Part shown: positions 6,646 to 13,860 of the stretch, piece by piece
How positions within the stretch are numbered: the stretch's first letter is position 1
Layout: every line of letters begins with the position of its first letter
NCBI GenBank assembly: GCA_002494895.1
Contig: DADA01000080.1
Coordinates: 1-17,223, forward strand
Length of the DNA: 17,223 nucleotides
DNA from: Nitrososphaera sp. UBA210
Lineage (GTDB): Archaea > Thermoproteota > Nitrososphaeria > Nitrososphaerales > Nitrososphaeraceae
Reading direction: 5' to 3'
The notes under the pieces: generated by a model
Database searches by the model: none
What the model saw: only the letters and a program-made list of their open reading frames with translations
What the model was told of the DNA's origin: nothing
Position numbers and translations under genes: made by a program

Positions 6646-6652
6646 TTAAATA
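6646..6652 (+). promoter_or_regulatory. TATA-like box of the winged-helix regulator
   Basis: TTAAATA is centred 31 bp before the ATG at 6680, giving a very short leader. A weak GGAG at 6674-6677 precedes the start. Confidence 0.45.
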
Positions 6653-6679
6653 GCTCAGAGGCTACTTTCGTACGGAGAT

Positions 6680-7567
6680 ATGCCGGAGCAAGCTACTCCA
6701 GAACAGGTTTTTTCCGTATTATCAGACCGGCATTCATTGGGAATAATGAAGATGGCTTATTCCGGCTTCAAGGCATCTTCAGGCGCCACAGGAAAACTGA
6801 GCAAGAAGCAGTTTTATGCACGACTGAAAAAACTCCGCGACCTGGGCTTCGTTGAAAAGCGCAGCTCTATTTATCGCACGACTACGTTCGGATCTTTGGT
6901 CTATAACGGTCACATTCGAACGATGGAGGCGATACTGGCAAACTATTGGAATCTGAAGGCTGTTGATGTCCTAAAGTCAAGGCATGATTTTCCGCTGCAG
7001 CAAAGGGAAAAGGTCATCGAAGAAATAATCCAGAACTGCAACCTGAAAAGCATGGTGAACGGCACACATCTTTCCGGCTTTTCAGTAATCAAGGACTATA
7101 ACCGACTTGTAGTCGAAGTCACAAAGCTCCTGGAAGGCGCGCAGAAAGAAGTGTACCTTGCAACGCGATACCACGATCCACATTTTTCAAAGCTCCTGTT
7201 CGCAAAAGTGGCAAGCGGCGTCACGCTCCACATGCTCGACGGCCTGCCGGATCAGATATGCGTGGAGAACCGGCTGAACGCGGTGCTAAGGACTCCGCCA
7301 AACAAGGAAACGTTTGACATGGTGAATTCGATCGTGCGTTCACCGCGATTCGATCTGAGGAGGACCACGTTGGCTGCGAGCTTTATGGTTGTGGATGGTA
7401 CTGCAGTATGTTACGAGACAACCAACTATTCAAGCCCCGAGCAGTTCACTCTGGCTATATCGCAGTATGACGATCCCTATCTGGCGCAGCGGTTCATATC
7501 GTATTATGGTACACTTGCCAAGACAGCGGCGATTCCCCAGCTTTTAGTCAGCGTTAGAGAAAAATAG
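6680..7567 (+). CDS. Winged-helix regulator with PLD-like C-terminal domain
   Basis: The protein has 295 residues and no membrane segments. Residues about 8-75 form a winged helix-turn-helix: VLSDRHSLGIMKMAY, then KKQFYARLKKLRDLGFVEKRSS as the recognition region, and IYRTTTFGSLVYN as the wing. A helical linker follows (YWNLKAVDVLKSRHDFP). Residues about 135-285 contain VVEVTKLLEGAQKEVYLATRYHD and FMVVDGTAVCYETTNYSS, the pattern of the catalytically dead phospholipase-D-like domain at the C-terminus of TrmB-type regulators; no HKD motif is present. This suggests a ligand-sensing archaeal transcription factor. It is a clear paralogue of the shorter regulator at 8899, and both flank the UbiA gene, so they may control it. 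The ligand and targets are inferred only from context. Confidence 0.8.
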   Translation: MPEQATPEQVFSVLSDRHSLGIMKMAYSGFKASSGATGKLSKKQFYARLKKLRDLGFVEKRSSIYRTTTFGSLVYNGHIRTMEAILANYWNLKAVDVLKSRHDFPLQQREKVIEEIIQNCNLKSMVNGTHLSGFSVIKDYNRLVVEVTKLLEGAQKEVYLATRYHDPHFSKLLFAKVASGVTLHMLDGLPDQICVENRLNAVLRTPPNKETFDMVNSIVRSPRFDLRRTTLAASFMVVDGTAVCYETTNYSSPEQFTLAISQYDDPYLAQRFISYYGTLAKTAAIPQLLVSVREK

Positions 7568-7642
7568 CAAGTCCGTCGGCACCTTCCAATCTACGATTTC
7601 GACGAAATTCGCTCGTCCAAACATGTCACAATAGACAAAAGT

Positions 7643-7668
7643 TACCTATTAATGTAGGTATCTACCTA
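7643..7668. promoter_or_regulatory. Three TACCTA/TAGGTA half-sites at the UbiA promoter
   Basis: TACCTA (7643-7648), TAGGTA (7655-7660) and TACCTA (7663-7668) alternate in orientation, giving two perfect inverted repeats with 6- and 2-base spacers. The last half-site runs into CTATAATC, the likely TATA box, so a bound protein would block transcription. Confidence 0.5.
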
Positions 7669-7673
7669 TAATC
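7666..7673 (+). promoter_or_regulatory. TATA-like box of the prenyltransferase gene
   Basis: CTATAATC predicts a transcript start near 7696, about 19 bases before the ATG at 7715. Confidence 0.4.
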
Positions 7674-7714
7674 GTTTATCGCGTGGCCGGAACTATCCCG
7701 GGATATGGCTGACA

Positions 7715-8782
7715 ATGAGTACTCCCCATCATGACGGCATTTTCTTCAATATTTCCCTAGCGAAGCTACTTTACCCAAAAAAGGCAGCTTTGAAACACAA
7801 TAGCGTAATGATACCCTCGCTAGACGGGCGAAAAACGAACGATACCGTAGAAAAGTCGCAATCCTCACTGCTAGAGTCGCAGGCGCTCTTACTCAAATCG
7901 CGTTGGAAGTGGGGAGTGCTGTACTCGCTCGCAACAGTGGCGGGGCTATTTACTATTCCGGGATTCTTTGGCGTGCTTTCTGCAGAGTCGAGCACATTGC
8001 TGCTATTGCAAAGGATCATTCCTGCGCCCATGATTTCGTTGCTGATCGCGACTGGGATGTACATACTAAACGATCTTATCGATGCGGACTTGGACAGGGC
8101 CAATGGAAAAAAAAGGCCAATACCATCTGGCAAGGTCTCAAAGCAACAGGCGTGGATCTTTGTCCTGTCCACCAATGGTACCGCAGCAATTCTCGCTGCA
8201 GCCACGCTCAATGTGGCGACCATGTTGCTTATTGTCCCAATGCTGCTCATCGGAATCTTGTATTCTGCTCCACGCGTCAAGCTGATGAACAGATTCGTAG
8301 TCAAGACCCTTGCGATCGCTTCATTCTACGCTCTTTGTGCAGTTCTCGGAATGACATCCATTCATGGGATGGACCAAATTGTTGCCAATCTTGCACCAGC
8401 GTTTTACGCGATTGTGCTACTGGGAACCATGATATTCATCTCTTCAACCCTGAATGATCTTGGAGACATGGCCGGAGATAAAGCGGCTGGGCGGCGCACC
8501 ATTCCCATAGTGATGGGCGGACTTGACACGATCAGATTGCTCGTCGTTCTGGCGGCAGCGATGATCGTTCTCTCCTGGGCGGTCTATGGATTTGTCAATA
8601 CAGCAGTGGTCATTTCATCGAGTGTGTTTTTTGCATTCGTTATTACTAGGCTTCAAAAAATGAAACAAAGTCTGAAATCGATCGATGCAGAATTGGCGCG
8701 AGCTCAACATAAAAGGATATTTCCACTTCATATGGTGCTTCAAGCTATGCTTTGCGCTGGTGCGTTCCTGCCTGCTATCTGA
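7715..8782 (+). CDS. UbiA-family prenyltransferase
   Basis: This is a 355-residue integral membrane enzyme that transfers an isoprenoid chain to an acceptor. Both Mg-diphosphate motifs are present as NDxxDxxxD: NDLIDADLD (residues 119-127, followed by RANGKKRPIPSG) and NDLGDMAGD (247-255, followed by KAAGRRTIPI). LYSAPRVKL (182-190) is the usual loop after the central helices. About 8-9 membrane helices begin near residue 65. Archaeal members make digeranylgeranylglyceryl phosphate for ether lipids or prenylate quinones and related rings; motifs alone do not separate these. Residues 1-60 are an unusual polar extension, so a start at the ATG at 7808 is possible. Two related winged-helix regulators flank the gene, and repeated half-sites cover its promoter. 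A 9-codon frame overlaps its start. Confidence 0.88.
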   Translation: MSTPHHDGIFFNISLAKLLYPKKAALKHNSVMIPSLDGRKTNDTVEKSQSSLLESQALLLKSRWKWGVLYSLATVAGLFTIPGFFGVLSAESSTLLLLQRIIPAPMISLLIATGMYILNDLIDADLDRANGKKRPIPSGKVSKQQAWIFVLSTNGTAAILAAATLNVATMLLIVPMLLIGILYSAPRVKLMNRFVVKTLAIASFYALCAVLGMTSIHGMDQIVANLAPAFYAIVLLGTMIFISSTLNDLGDMAGDKAAGRRTIPIVMGGLDTIRLLVVLAAAMIVLSWAVYGFVNTAVVISSSVFFAFVITRLQKMKQSLKSIDAELARAQHKRIFPLHMVLQAMLCAGAFLPAI

Positions 8783-8857
8783 GTCAACTCTATCCCTGAC
8801 ACTCATTTGAATCCCCAAAAAAGGATAATCTTGAACTATAAACGCATTAGACAGGCA

Positions 8858-8872
8858 ATAAATGTATAATAA
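8858..8872 (+). promoter_or_regulatory. TATA region of the short regulator
   Basis: An AT-rich box, ATAAATGTATAATAA, lies 27-41 bp before the ATG at 8899 and is the only good core-promoter candidate in this gap. Confidence 0.45.
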
Positions 8873-8889
8873 GCACGCATTAATGAATT

Positions 8890-8895
8890 GAGGTG
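8890..8895 (+). promoter_or_regulatory. Shine-Dalgarno GAGGTG deciding the start
   Basis: GAGGTG is complementary to the archaeal 16S 3' end and lies 3 bases before the ATG at 8899. It contains the GTG at 8893, which would otherwise look like a start codon, so ATG 8899 is preferred. Confidence 0.5.
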
Positions 8896-8898
8896 CAG

Positions 8899-9294
8899 AT
8901 GGCTAAGTTGCAGACACCGGCCACAGTCCTACGGACTATTGCCGATGATAAATCCATGGACTTGTTCAAGACCATAGCCCAGGGGATCATTGATAGCGAG
9001 AGTTTGAAGAGCAGGACAAAGCTTACCAGAAAACAGTATTATTCTCGGCTTTCAAGAATGACAAAAGCGGGTCTGGTCAGGAAAAAGAGCGGCAAGTATC
9101 TACTGACTGCTTTTGGCAAGATCGTATTCGACGCGCAGTCGACGGTCGAAGACGCGATAGGTAGCTACTGGAAGCTCAGGGCTATAGATTCGCTTGAAAT
9201 GTCCAACGAGCTTCCAAAGGAAGAGCAGCAAAAGCTGATGGACGCACTCTTGGACAACCAGGCGCTAAAGGGAATCCTTGTAAAAGGATCCTAA
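8899..9294 (+). CDS. Short winged-helix regulator lacking a sensor domain
   Basis: The protein has 131 residues from the ATG at 8899, which the SD motif supports over the GTG at 8893. It aligns by eye with the first 120 or so residues of the regulator at 6680. LTRKQYYSRLSRMTKAGLVRKKSGKYLLTAFGKIVFDAQ is the recognition helix and wing. SYWKLRAIDSLEMSNELP matches NYWNLKAVDVLKSRHDFP, and the helical PKEEQQKLMDALLDNQALKGIL segment is shared too. It stops where the partner enters its PLD-like sensor domain, and the stop codon is clean with no leftover reading frame, so this is a stable short form rather than an obvious fresh truncation. It is likely a DNA-binding protein that could compete with or dimerise with the longer paralogue. 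Its target is unknown, but its position beside UbiA is suggestive. Confidence 0.75.
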   Translation: MAKLQTPATVLRTIADDKSMDLFKTIAQGIIDSESLKSRTKLTRKQYYSRLSRMTKAGLVRKKSGKYLLTAFGKIVFDAQSTVEDAIGSYWKLRAIDSLEMSNELPKEEQQKLMDALLDNQALKGILVKGS

Positions 9295-9395
9295 TCCTCT
9301 ATTTTCACTTTACCAGTCATAGAACCCGGGGAATCTGTACGAGCTATTTTCAGAACACGATCCATTGCTAACCGTCTGTGGATCTGTTTCGATCT

Positions 9396-9427
9396 GGAAA
9401 GAAAAAAGGGGTGGTATGAAACCACCT
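9396..9427 (-). terminator. Hairpin plus T-run terminator
   Basis: On the minus strand, just after the stop of the secreted-protein gene, GGTGGT and ACCACC form a perfect 6-bp stem with a 5-base loop (9410-9426). After two C residues comes a six-T run and then CTTTCC. This is a good intrinsic-type terminator. The T-run alone could end archaeal transcription. Confidence 0.65.
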
Positions 9428-9435
9428 ATCAGATG

Positions 9436-10116
9436 CTAATTCCTGAATCTTCGCAGCCCGACGAATCCGCCCAGCAAGGCAAGCGATGAGCCAATCATGG
9501 CCAAGGCCCCTATGGGAGATTCTGGCAGCACAAAGAATGAGCAGTCAAAGGTCTTGATCACGCGGCCGAACTTTGTGAATTCGACTTCCAATGTCCATTG
9601 ACCATGCTCGTCGAGACTGAACGAGAATTCCCTGCTCTTTGCTCCATACTCGTCGTTTGCGTCATACTGCTTGTTGTCCCACCACTTTTCAATATCTTCC
9701 TGGAACGCGGCTTCTCCTGACGGGTCAGTCACTGTGATGTGAAGGTCATTGACAAAGATGTTGATCAGTATCTTGGCAAGTATCGGGTATTTTTCAAAGA
9801 TCTCATGTTCCTTGACGTTTGCTGATGCTTCGCAAGTCACGAGTGTGTCGAGTGGAAGGTTCGACTGCTGATCCTGGTCGCAGGTAACGTCAAATTCTAT
9901 CAGCTTTTTCAGCTTCTCCTTTATGTCATCGTGATCGTGGTCGCTCAAGCGGTTCAGAAGCGATTTCTTTATGATGTTTTTTATGTAGTCATCGTCGTAA
10001 TCATCGTGACCATAACCGGTAGCATAAGCATTGGGCAGGCCTGATGATGTCCCTGATATGACTAGCGCTGCGAGAAAAGGCGCGGCAACTGCTGCGATCG
10101 TTCTACTTTTAGTCAT
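9436..10116 (-). CDS. Secreted protein with archaeosortase-like C-terminal signal
   Basis: This 226-residue protein is predicted to act outside the cell. Residues 1-32 look like a cleavable Sec signal (basic MTKSR, hydrophobic core, then SGLPNAYA before GYGHDD). The next part is rich in His and Asp (GYGHDDYDDDY, LSDHDHDDIKEK) and may bind metal. The middle (75-195) is probably a beta-rich domain with cysteines at 79, 95 and 192. The C-terminus is tripartite: PESPIG at 199-204, a hydrophobic helix to about 221, and the basic end RRFRN. This resembles PEFG-type CTERM signals of Thaumarchaeota that archaeosortases process, but with PESPIG instead of PEFG. The ATG has a TATA box at leaderless distance, and a terminator follows the stop. 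The function is unknown; I do not recognise the central domain. Confidence 0.82.
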   Translation of the reverse strand: MTKSRTIAAVAAPFLAALVISGTSSGLPNAYATGYGHDDYDDDYIKNIIKKSLLNRLSDHDHDDIKEKLKKLIEFDVTCDQDQQSNLPLDTLVTCEASANVKEHEIFEKYPILAKILINIFVNDLHITVTDPSGEAAFQEDIEKWWDNKQYDANDEYGAKSREFSFSLDEHGQWTLEVEFTKFGRVIKTFDCSFFVLPESPIGALAMIGSSLALLGGFVGLRRFRN

Positions 10117-10138
10117 TATGTTGAGATTGAAAGATTTG

Positions 10139-10146
10139 TTATAAAA
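10139..10146 (-). promoter_or_regulatory. TATA box of the secreted-protein gene
   Basis: TTTTATAA on the minus strand is centred 26 bp before the ATG at 10116, the spacing for a leaderless mRNA. Confidence 0.6.
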
Positions 10147-10315
10147 GCGAGTATGGAATACGAAAGCGGAAGAGCCGGAGAATCAGCAGCATAGCGGACG
10201 AGCAGTAGCGTGGAAACCGTAAAAGCGATGACTAGAAATCACCGCGATGGCATTTTTCCCTATCTGGCTACCAGTTAGGTACACATCCTCTGGCTATACT
10301 CCGCATTAGCGACTA

Positions 10316-12055
10316 TCATGGAACGTCTATTTCTAAGGCAATCTGTGCTAACGCTCCGGCCGAGATTTGAGGGCTGGCATTAGTCAGCCCATCGATAAAA
10401 GCAAACATGATGTACGTCGTGTCAGTAGGCGGGGATGGAGTGATGGCTGTAAACCTGATTACCGCAGCCTCTCCGGATGTACTGTCACCTGTATGTCCCG
10501 TTCTGACTCCTATTATCTGGGTGATGCCGTCCGCGCGCACAGTGACGGTAGGTGCGGCGAAATTAACTGAGGAGGTAACTTGTACATTTGAGAAACCCGG
10601 AGGCACGTTAATTATCAATCTTGCCCCCGAGTTGATTCGCGTAGTGTCAACGGTATCGAGATCAGCCATCGCTACATGGAATGTCTGAGTTGAGGCGGGT
10701 GGGATATTTGATAGGTGACCAAACATGTTTACGTTGTTCAGCGCTCCGCCAGATCCAGTACCAGTATTAGTCGTGTCGGTCAAGTAGACGTTTCCGAGGG
10801 GATTGGCGGCGTCGCCCATTGCCGTTGTAAACCCGGCCTTTGTGAATATTCCAATATCTGTATATACCGTGCTAGTGACAGTGATACCCGGATCTTCGAC
10901 GATATTCAGATTATTGGGGCGCACTCTTACGAGAAATGACTTTGTTTCGCCGGGGGCGAGGCTTTCAGGACTGGCCAGATCTTTCCATTGGATCATGTTG
11001 TTGTGAGGACACGACCATTCAGCGGATGTAGTGGGAAATATTGCGACGAGAGGGCAGCTAGTTACCATAACCACATCACCCGTGTGGGATGCTGTAAATG
11101 CGGTCACCATCACTCTCGAGACTGACATCGGGCTATTCGTCGGGTTCACGACCACTACTCCCCAAAGACCGTTCTGACCGCTGTCTCCGAATGGACCGGG
11201 CAGAATCAGGAACATTTCCGGCTTTGTAGCGATGCCGGAAATTAAATCCTGTGAGAGCGTAACCACAATGACTGTGGCTTTTGCGGTAACATAGTTACCG
11301 CTCTTTGCGCCCGCGAAGCTGCCATTAAAGGTAACGAGCATGTTTGGCGGTCCATCAATCCTGTAGGTTTCCTTGATCAAAGCAAAATGTCCCTTTTCTA
11401 TGACCACCTTGCTGGGACCTGACGACACCTTCGTCGCAGTGCAAGTCAGCCCCCCGGGACATGAAATGGAGTTCGTGATCGTCGGGTATATCATCAAAGG
11501 ATCATTACCTGTAGAATTGTTTGTGATGGTATACAGCAGAGTAACGTTCTCTCCCGTGGTTACCGTTCCGGGTACAACTGAGAGGAGGAGCGGAAGGTTG
11601 ATCGCGGAGACCGGTGAGTAAGTCGCCGATGCCGCATTTCCCACCTCGGTTATGACTCTGATAGAATATGAAGTCGTGTTCTTTGCCACAAACGGCATCG
11701 ACTGTCCAACGTTCGCGACCGTAGACCTTCCATCTACGAGATAGTCAACGTCGTACCTGAATTGCTCTTTCGGAGAAGAAGTCTCGTTCACGACGTATAT
11801 CGTCTTCACCTGCGCTGCTGAACCACCATTATTGGAAAGAGTCAAGTTAAGCTTGTCATTGTTTATCCGCACTTTCGAGATCTCGACTTTTTCGTTCAAC
11901 CTGTTCAAATACTCGTTGGTTTTCAGGCTTACTTCCGTCGAAACCCTTCCCTGTTGCTGAAGAACCCAAGCTGTCGTGCCCAAAGCCGCCGCCAGTACTA
12001 TTATCATGAACGCCAGTCCTATGATTGAACTTAATGCGCGTCTATCACTTTTCAT
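10316..12055 (-). CDS. Large pilin-signal surface protein, paralogue A
   Basis: The protein has 579 residues. It begins with a class III (type IV pilin/archaellin) signal: MKSDRRA followed by LSSIIGLAFMIIVLAAALG. The RA|LS junction fits the PibD/FlaK peptidase rule, and the hydrophobic segment would form the filament-core helix. The rest is a long beta-rich ectodomain with many NxS/T sequons. It has two cysteine pairs, SCPGGLTC and SCP...EWSC, that suggest extracellular disulfides, and a conserved NSGARLIINVPPGF segment near the C-terminus. It is homologous along its whole length to the upstream gene, roughly 60 percent identical by eye. The ATG is preceded by GGGTGAG at 12061-12067. It is about four times longer than normal archaeal pilins, so it may be a tip adhesin or a cell-surface anchor rather than a bulk subunit. 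It is the last gene of the operon. Confidence 0.8.
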   Translation of the reverse strand: MKSDRRALSSIIGLAFMIIVLAAALGTTAWVLQQQGRVSTEVSLKTNEYLNRLNEKVEISKVRINNDKLNLTLSNNGGSAAQVKTIYVVNETSSPKEQFRYDVDYLVDGRSTVANVGQSMPFVAKNTTSYSIRVITEVGNAASATYSPVSAINLPLLLSVVPGTVTTGENVTLLYTITNNSTGNDPLMIYPTITNSISCPGGLTCTATKVSSGPSKVVIEKGHFALIKETYRIDGPPNMLVTFNGSFAGAKSGNYVTAKATVIVVTLSQDLISGIATKPEMFLILPGPFGDSGQNGLWGVVVVNPTNSPMSVSRVMVTAFTASHTGDVVMVTSCPLVAIFPTTSAEWSCPHNNMIQWKDLASPESLAPGETKSFLVRVRPNNLNIVEDPGITVTSTVYTDIGIFTKAGFTTAMGDAANPLGNVYLTDTTNTGTGSGGALNNVNMFGHLSNIPPASTQTFHVAMADLDTVDTTRINSGARLIINVPPGFSNVQVTSSVNFAAPTVTVRADGITQIIGVRTGHTGDSTSGEAAVIRFTAITPSPPTDTTYIMFAFIDGLTNASPQISAGALAQIALEIDVP

Positions 12056-12060
12056 TATAG

Positions 12061-12067
12061 CTCACCC
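12061..12067 (-). promoter_or_regulatory. Shine-Dalgarno of paralogue A
   Basis: GGGTGAG on the minus strand lies 5 bases before the ATG at 12055 and marks this as an internal operon gene initiated by SD pairing. Confidence 0.5.
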
Positions 12068-12088
12068 GAAATAGCGGTTCTCTGGTGA

Positions 12089-13849
12089 TCAAGTGCCCAA
12101 CACTTCTAGCGCGATTTCAGCCAGTGCTCCGGCAGAGAATTGGGGACTGCTATTGGTGACTCCATCCATGAAGGCAAACATAAGATAAACTGTGTTGTCG
12201 GCAGGCGAGGGGGTTATCGCCCAGAATCTTATGATGTAAGCCTCTCCATTCGCATCGTCACCTGTATTTCCTGATCGGGTCCCTATTATCTGGGTAATTC
12301 CATCTGCACGCTGGGTTACCGTGTAACCTGAAAAGCCATTAGAGTAAGTGACGGTTACATTGGCAAAGCCCGGAGGCACATTGATTATCAATCTCGCACC
12401 GGAGTTGATCTGTGTGGCGCTATTAGTGTCAAGATCAGCTATCGCGACGTGGAATGTCGTGTTGGTACCTGGCGAAAGGCCATTCAAGTGGCCCAACATG
12501 TGTGCATTGTCTAGCGCACCAGTTGGAGAATTAGAATTATCAATCGTGTCGGTAAGGTACACATTTCCCAAAGGCTGACTGATCTCGGTCATTCCTACCG
12601 TGTATCCGGTTTTAGTGAATACGCCAGTGTCAGTGTAGACGGTGGCGGCTATAGTGGCGCCCGGCTCCTCCTCGCCCGGCGGCAGGCTCGTAGGCTGCGC
12701 CCTTACTAGGAATGTTTTCGTTTGGCCAGGGTTGAGCACTTCGGGGGCCGAGAGATCTCTCCACATGATCTGGTTGTCATGCGGGCATGACCATTCGGTG
12801 GCAGTCGGCGGAACTATAGCCGTTGTAGCGCATCCTGACTGCACTATCTTGGTTGCACCTGTGTGTGATCCGGTAAATGCAGTTATCAGCACTCTCGAGA
12901 CTGTCATGGGACTGTTAGTCGGGTTGACCACGACTGCACCCCATAGTCCGTGCTGCGTACTCTTTCCGAAAGGTCCAGGTAGAATCAAATACATATCTGG
13001 TTTAGTCGCTATGCTTGTGACGATACCCTGCGAGAGAGTCACCACTATGATGCTTCCTTTCTCGATGACATAGTTTCCGGCCTTTGCGCCGATGTAGCTC
13101 GCATTAAAAGTCATTATGGTGCCTGCGGGTCCGTCCGCTCTGTAAACTTCTTTGATAAGCGCGGTAGATCCTTTGTGAATGACAACCTGGCTGGGGGCTG
13201 CTGTTATCTTTGTCAGGGTGCACGAAAGGCCAAGCTGACACGTTATGGAACTCGTGATTTTCGGCGAGATAGACAAAGGCGAATTATCGTTCGTGATATT
13301 GTTCGTTATTGCGTACAGAATGGTGACGTTCTCGCCGGTGGTGACCGTCGGCGGGAAGACGTAAAGTGTCATGGGCAGAGGAGTCGAAGCAGCCGCGAGG
13401 TACTCGGCAGAAGCGGAATTTCCCGACTCTGTAATGATTCTTATCGAATACGAGGTCGTGTTCTTGGCTGTGAACGCCAGGGCCTGTCCCACGTTCTTTA
13501 CTACCTCCCTTCCGTCAACCAGAAAATCAATGTCGTAACTGTACTGCTCCTTTGGAGAAGCAGTTTCATTAACAATGTAAATCGCCTTTGCGCGCGAAGC
13601 GCTTCCACCTTCGTTGATAAGAGTAATATTGAATTTGTTGTTCGTGATTCTTACGTCAGAGATCTCTAGCTCCTCGCTGAGGCGCGACAGTTTTTCGTTG
13701 GTCTTCAGCAGAATCTCGTCCGTGACCCTGTCCTGCTGCTGCATTGTCCAGGCGGTGACACCGATAGCACTGGACATTACTATTATCATGAAAACGCCTG
13801 CTACAACTGTGCTGAGACCTTTCCGCTGTTTTACGCCTGTTCTTCTCAT
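12089..13849 (-). CDS. Large pilin-signal surface protein, paralogue B
   Basis: I start this at the ATG at 13849 (MRRTGVKQRKG, 586 residues) rather than the GTG at 13858, because that GTG lies inside a strong SD motif. The signal QRKG|LSTVVAGVFMIIVMSS fits class III peptidase cleavage after KG. A long ectodomain parallels paralogue A block by block: NVGQ..F.AKNTTSYSIR, VTTGENVT, SIATKPDMYLILPGPFG, VVVNPTNSPMTVSRV and NSGARLIINVPPGF. Cysteine pairs in TCQLGLSC and GC...EWSC are kept. Sequons are frequent, so N-glycosylation is likely. It comes directly after the small pilin-like gene, the SD overlapping that stop, and 33 bp before paralogue A. A surface filament or adhesin role is inferred from the signal and layout. 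No ligand-binding domain is recognised. Confidence 0.8.
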   Translation of the reverse strand: MRRTGVKQRKGLSTVVAGVFMIIVMSSAIGVTAWTMQQQDRVTDEILLKTNEKLSRLSEELEISDVRITNNKFNITLINEGGSASRAKAIYIVNETASPKEQYSYDIDFLVDGREVVKNVGQALAFTAKNTTSYSIRIITESGNSASAEYLAAASTPLPMTLYVFPPTVTTGENVTILYAITNNITNDNSPLSISPKITSSITCQLGLSCTLTKITAAPSQVVIHKGSTALIKEVYRADGPAGTIMTFNASYIGAKAGNYVIEKGSIIVVTLSQGIVTSIATKPDMYLILPGPFGKSTQHGLWGAVVVNPTNSPMTVSRVLITAFTGSHTGATKIVQSGCATTAIVPPTATEWSCPHDNQIMWRDLSAPEVLNPGQTKTFLVRAQPTSLPPGEEEPGATIAATVYTDTGVFTKTGYTVGMTEISQPLGNVYLTDTIDNSNSPTGALDNAHMLGHLNGLSPGTNTTFHVAIADLDTNSATQINSGARLIINVPPGFANVTVTYSNGFSGYTVTQRADGITQIIGTRSGNTGDDANGEAYIIRFWAITPSPADNTVYLMFAFMDGVTNSSPQFSAGALAEIALEVLGT

Positions 13850-13852
13850 CCA

Positions 13853-13860
13853 GATCACCT
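13853..13860 (-). promoter_or_regulatory. Shine-Dalgarno AGGTGATC overlapping a stop codon
   Basis: On the minus strand AGGTGATC matches the archaeal anti-SD over 8 bases, shares its first base with the TAA stop of the small pilin gene and ends 3 bases before ATG 13849. It indicates translational coupling and decides the start of paralogue B. Confidence 0.65.

Noticed and set aside
10147..10315. Gap between the pilin operon and the secreted-protein gene, examined for RNA genes
   Set aside because: I see no tRNA-like fold, no strong hairpin with T-run and no coding frame; only a 4-bp CTGG/CCAG stem is present.
12642..13073. Plus-strand 143-codon frame inside paralogue B
   Set aside because: It mirrors a gene whose minus-strand product is homologous to its neighbour over its full length; paralogue A carries similar shadow frames.
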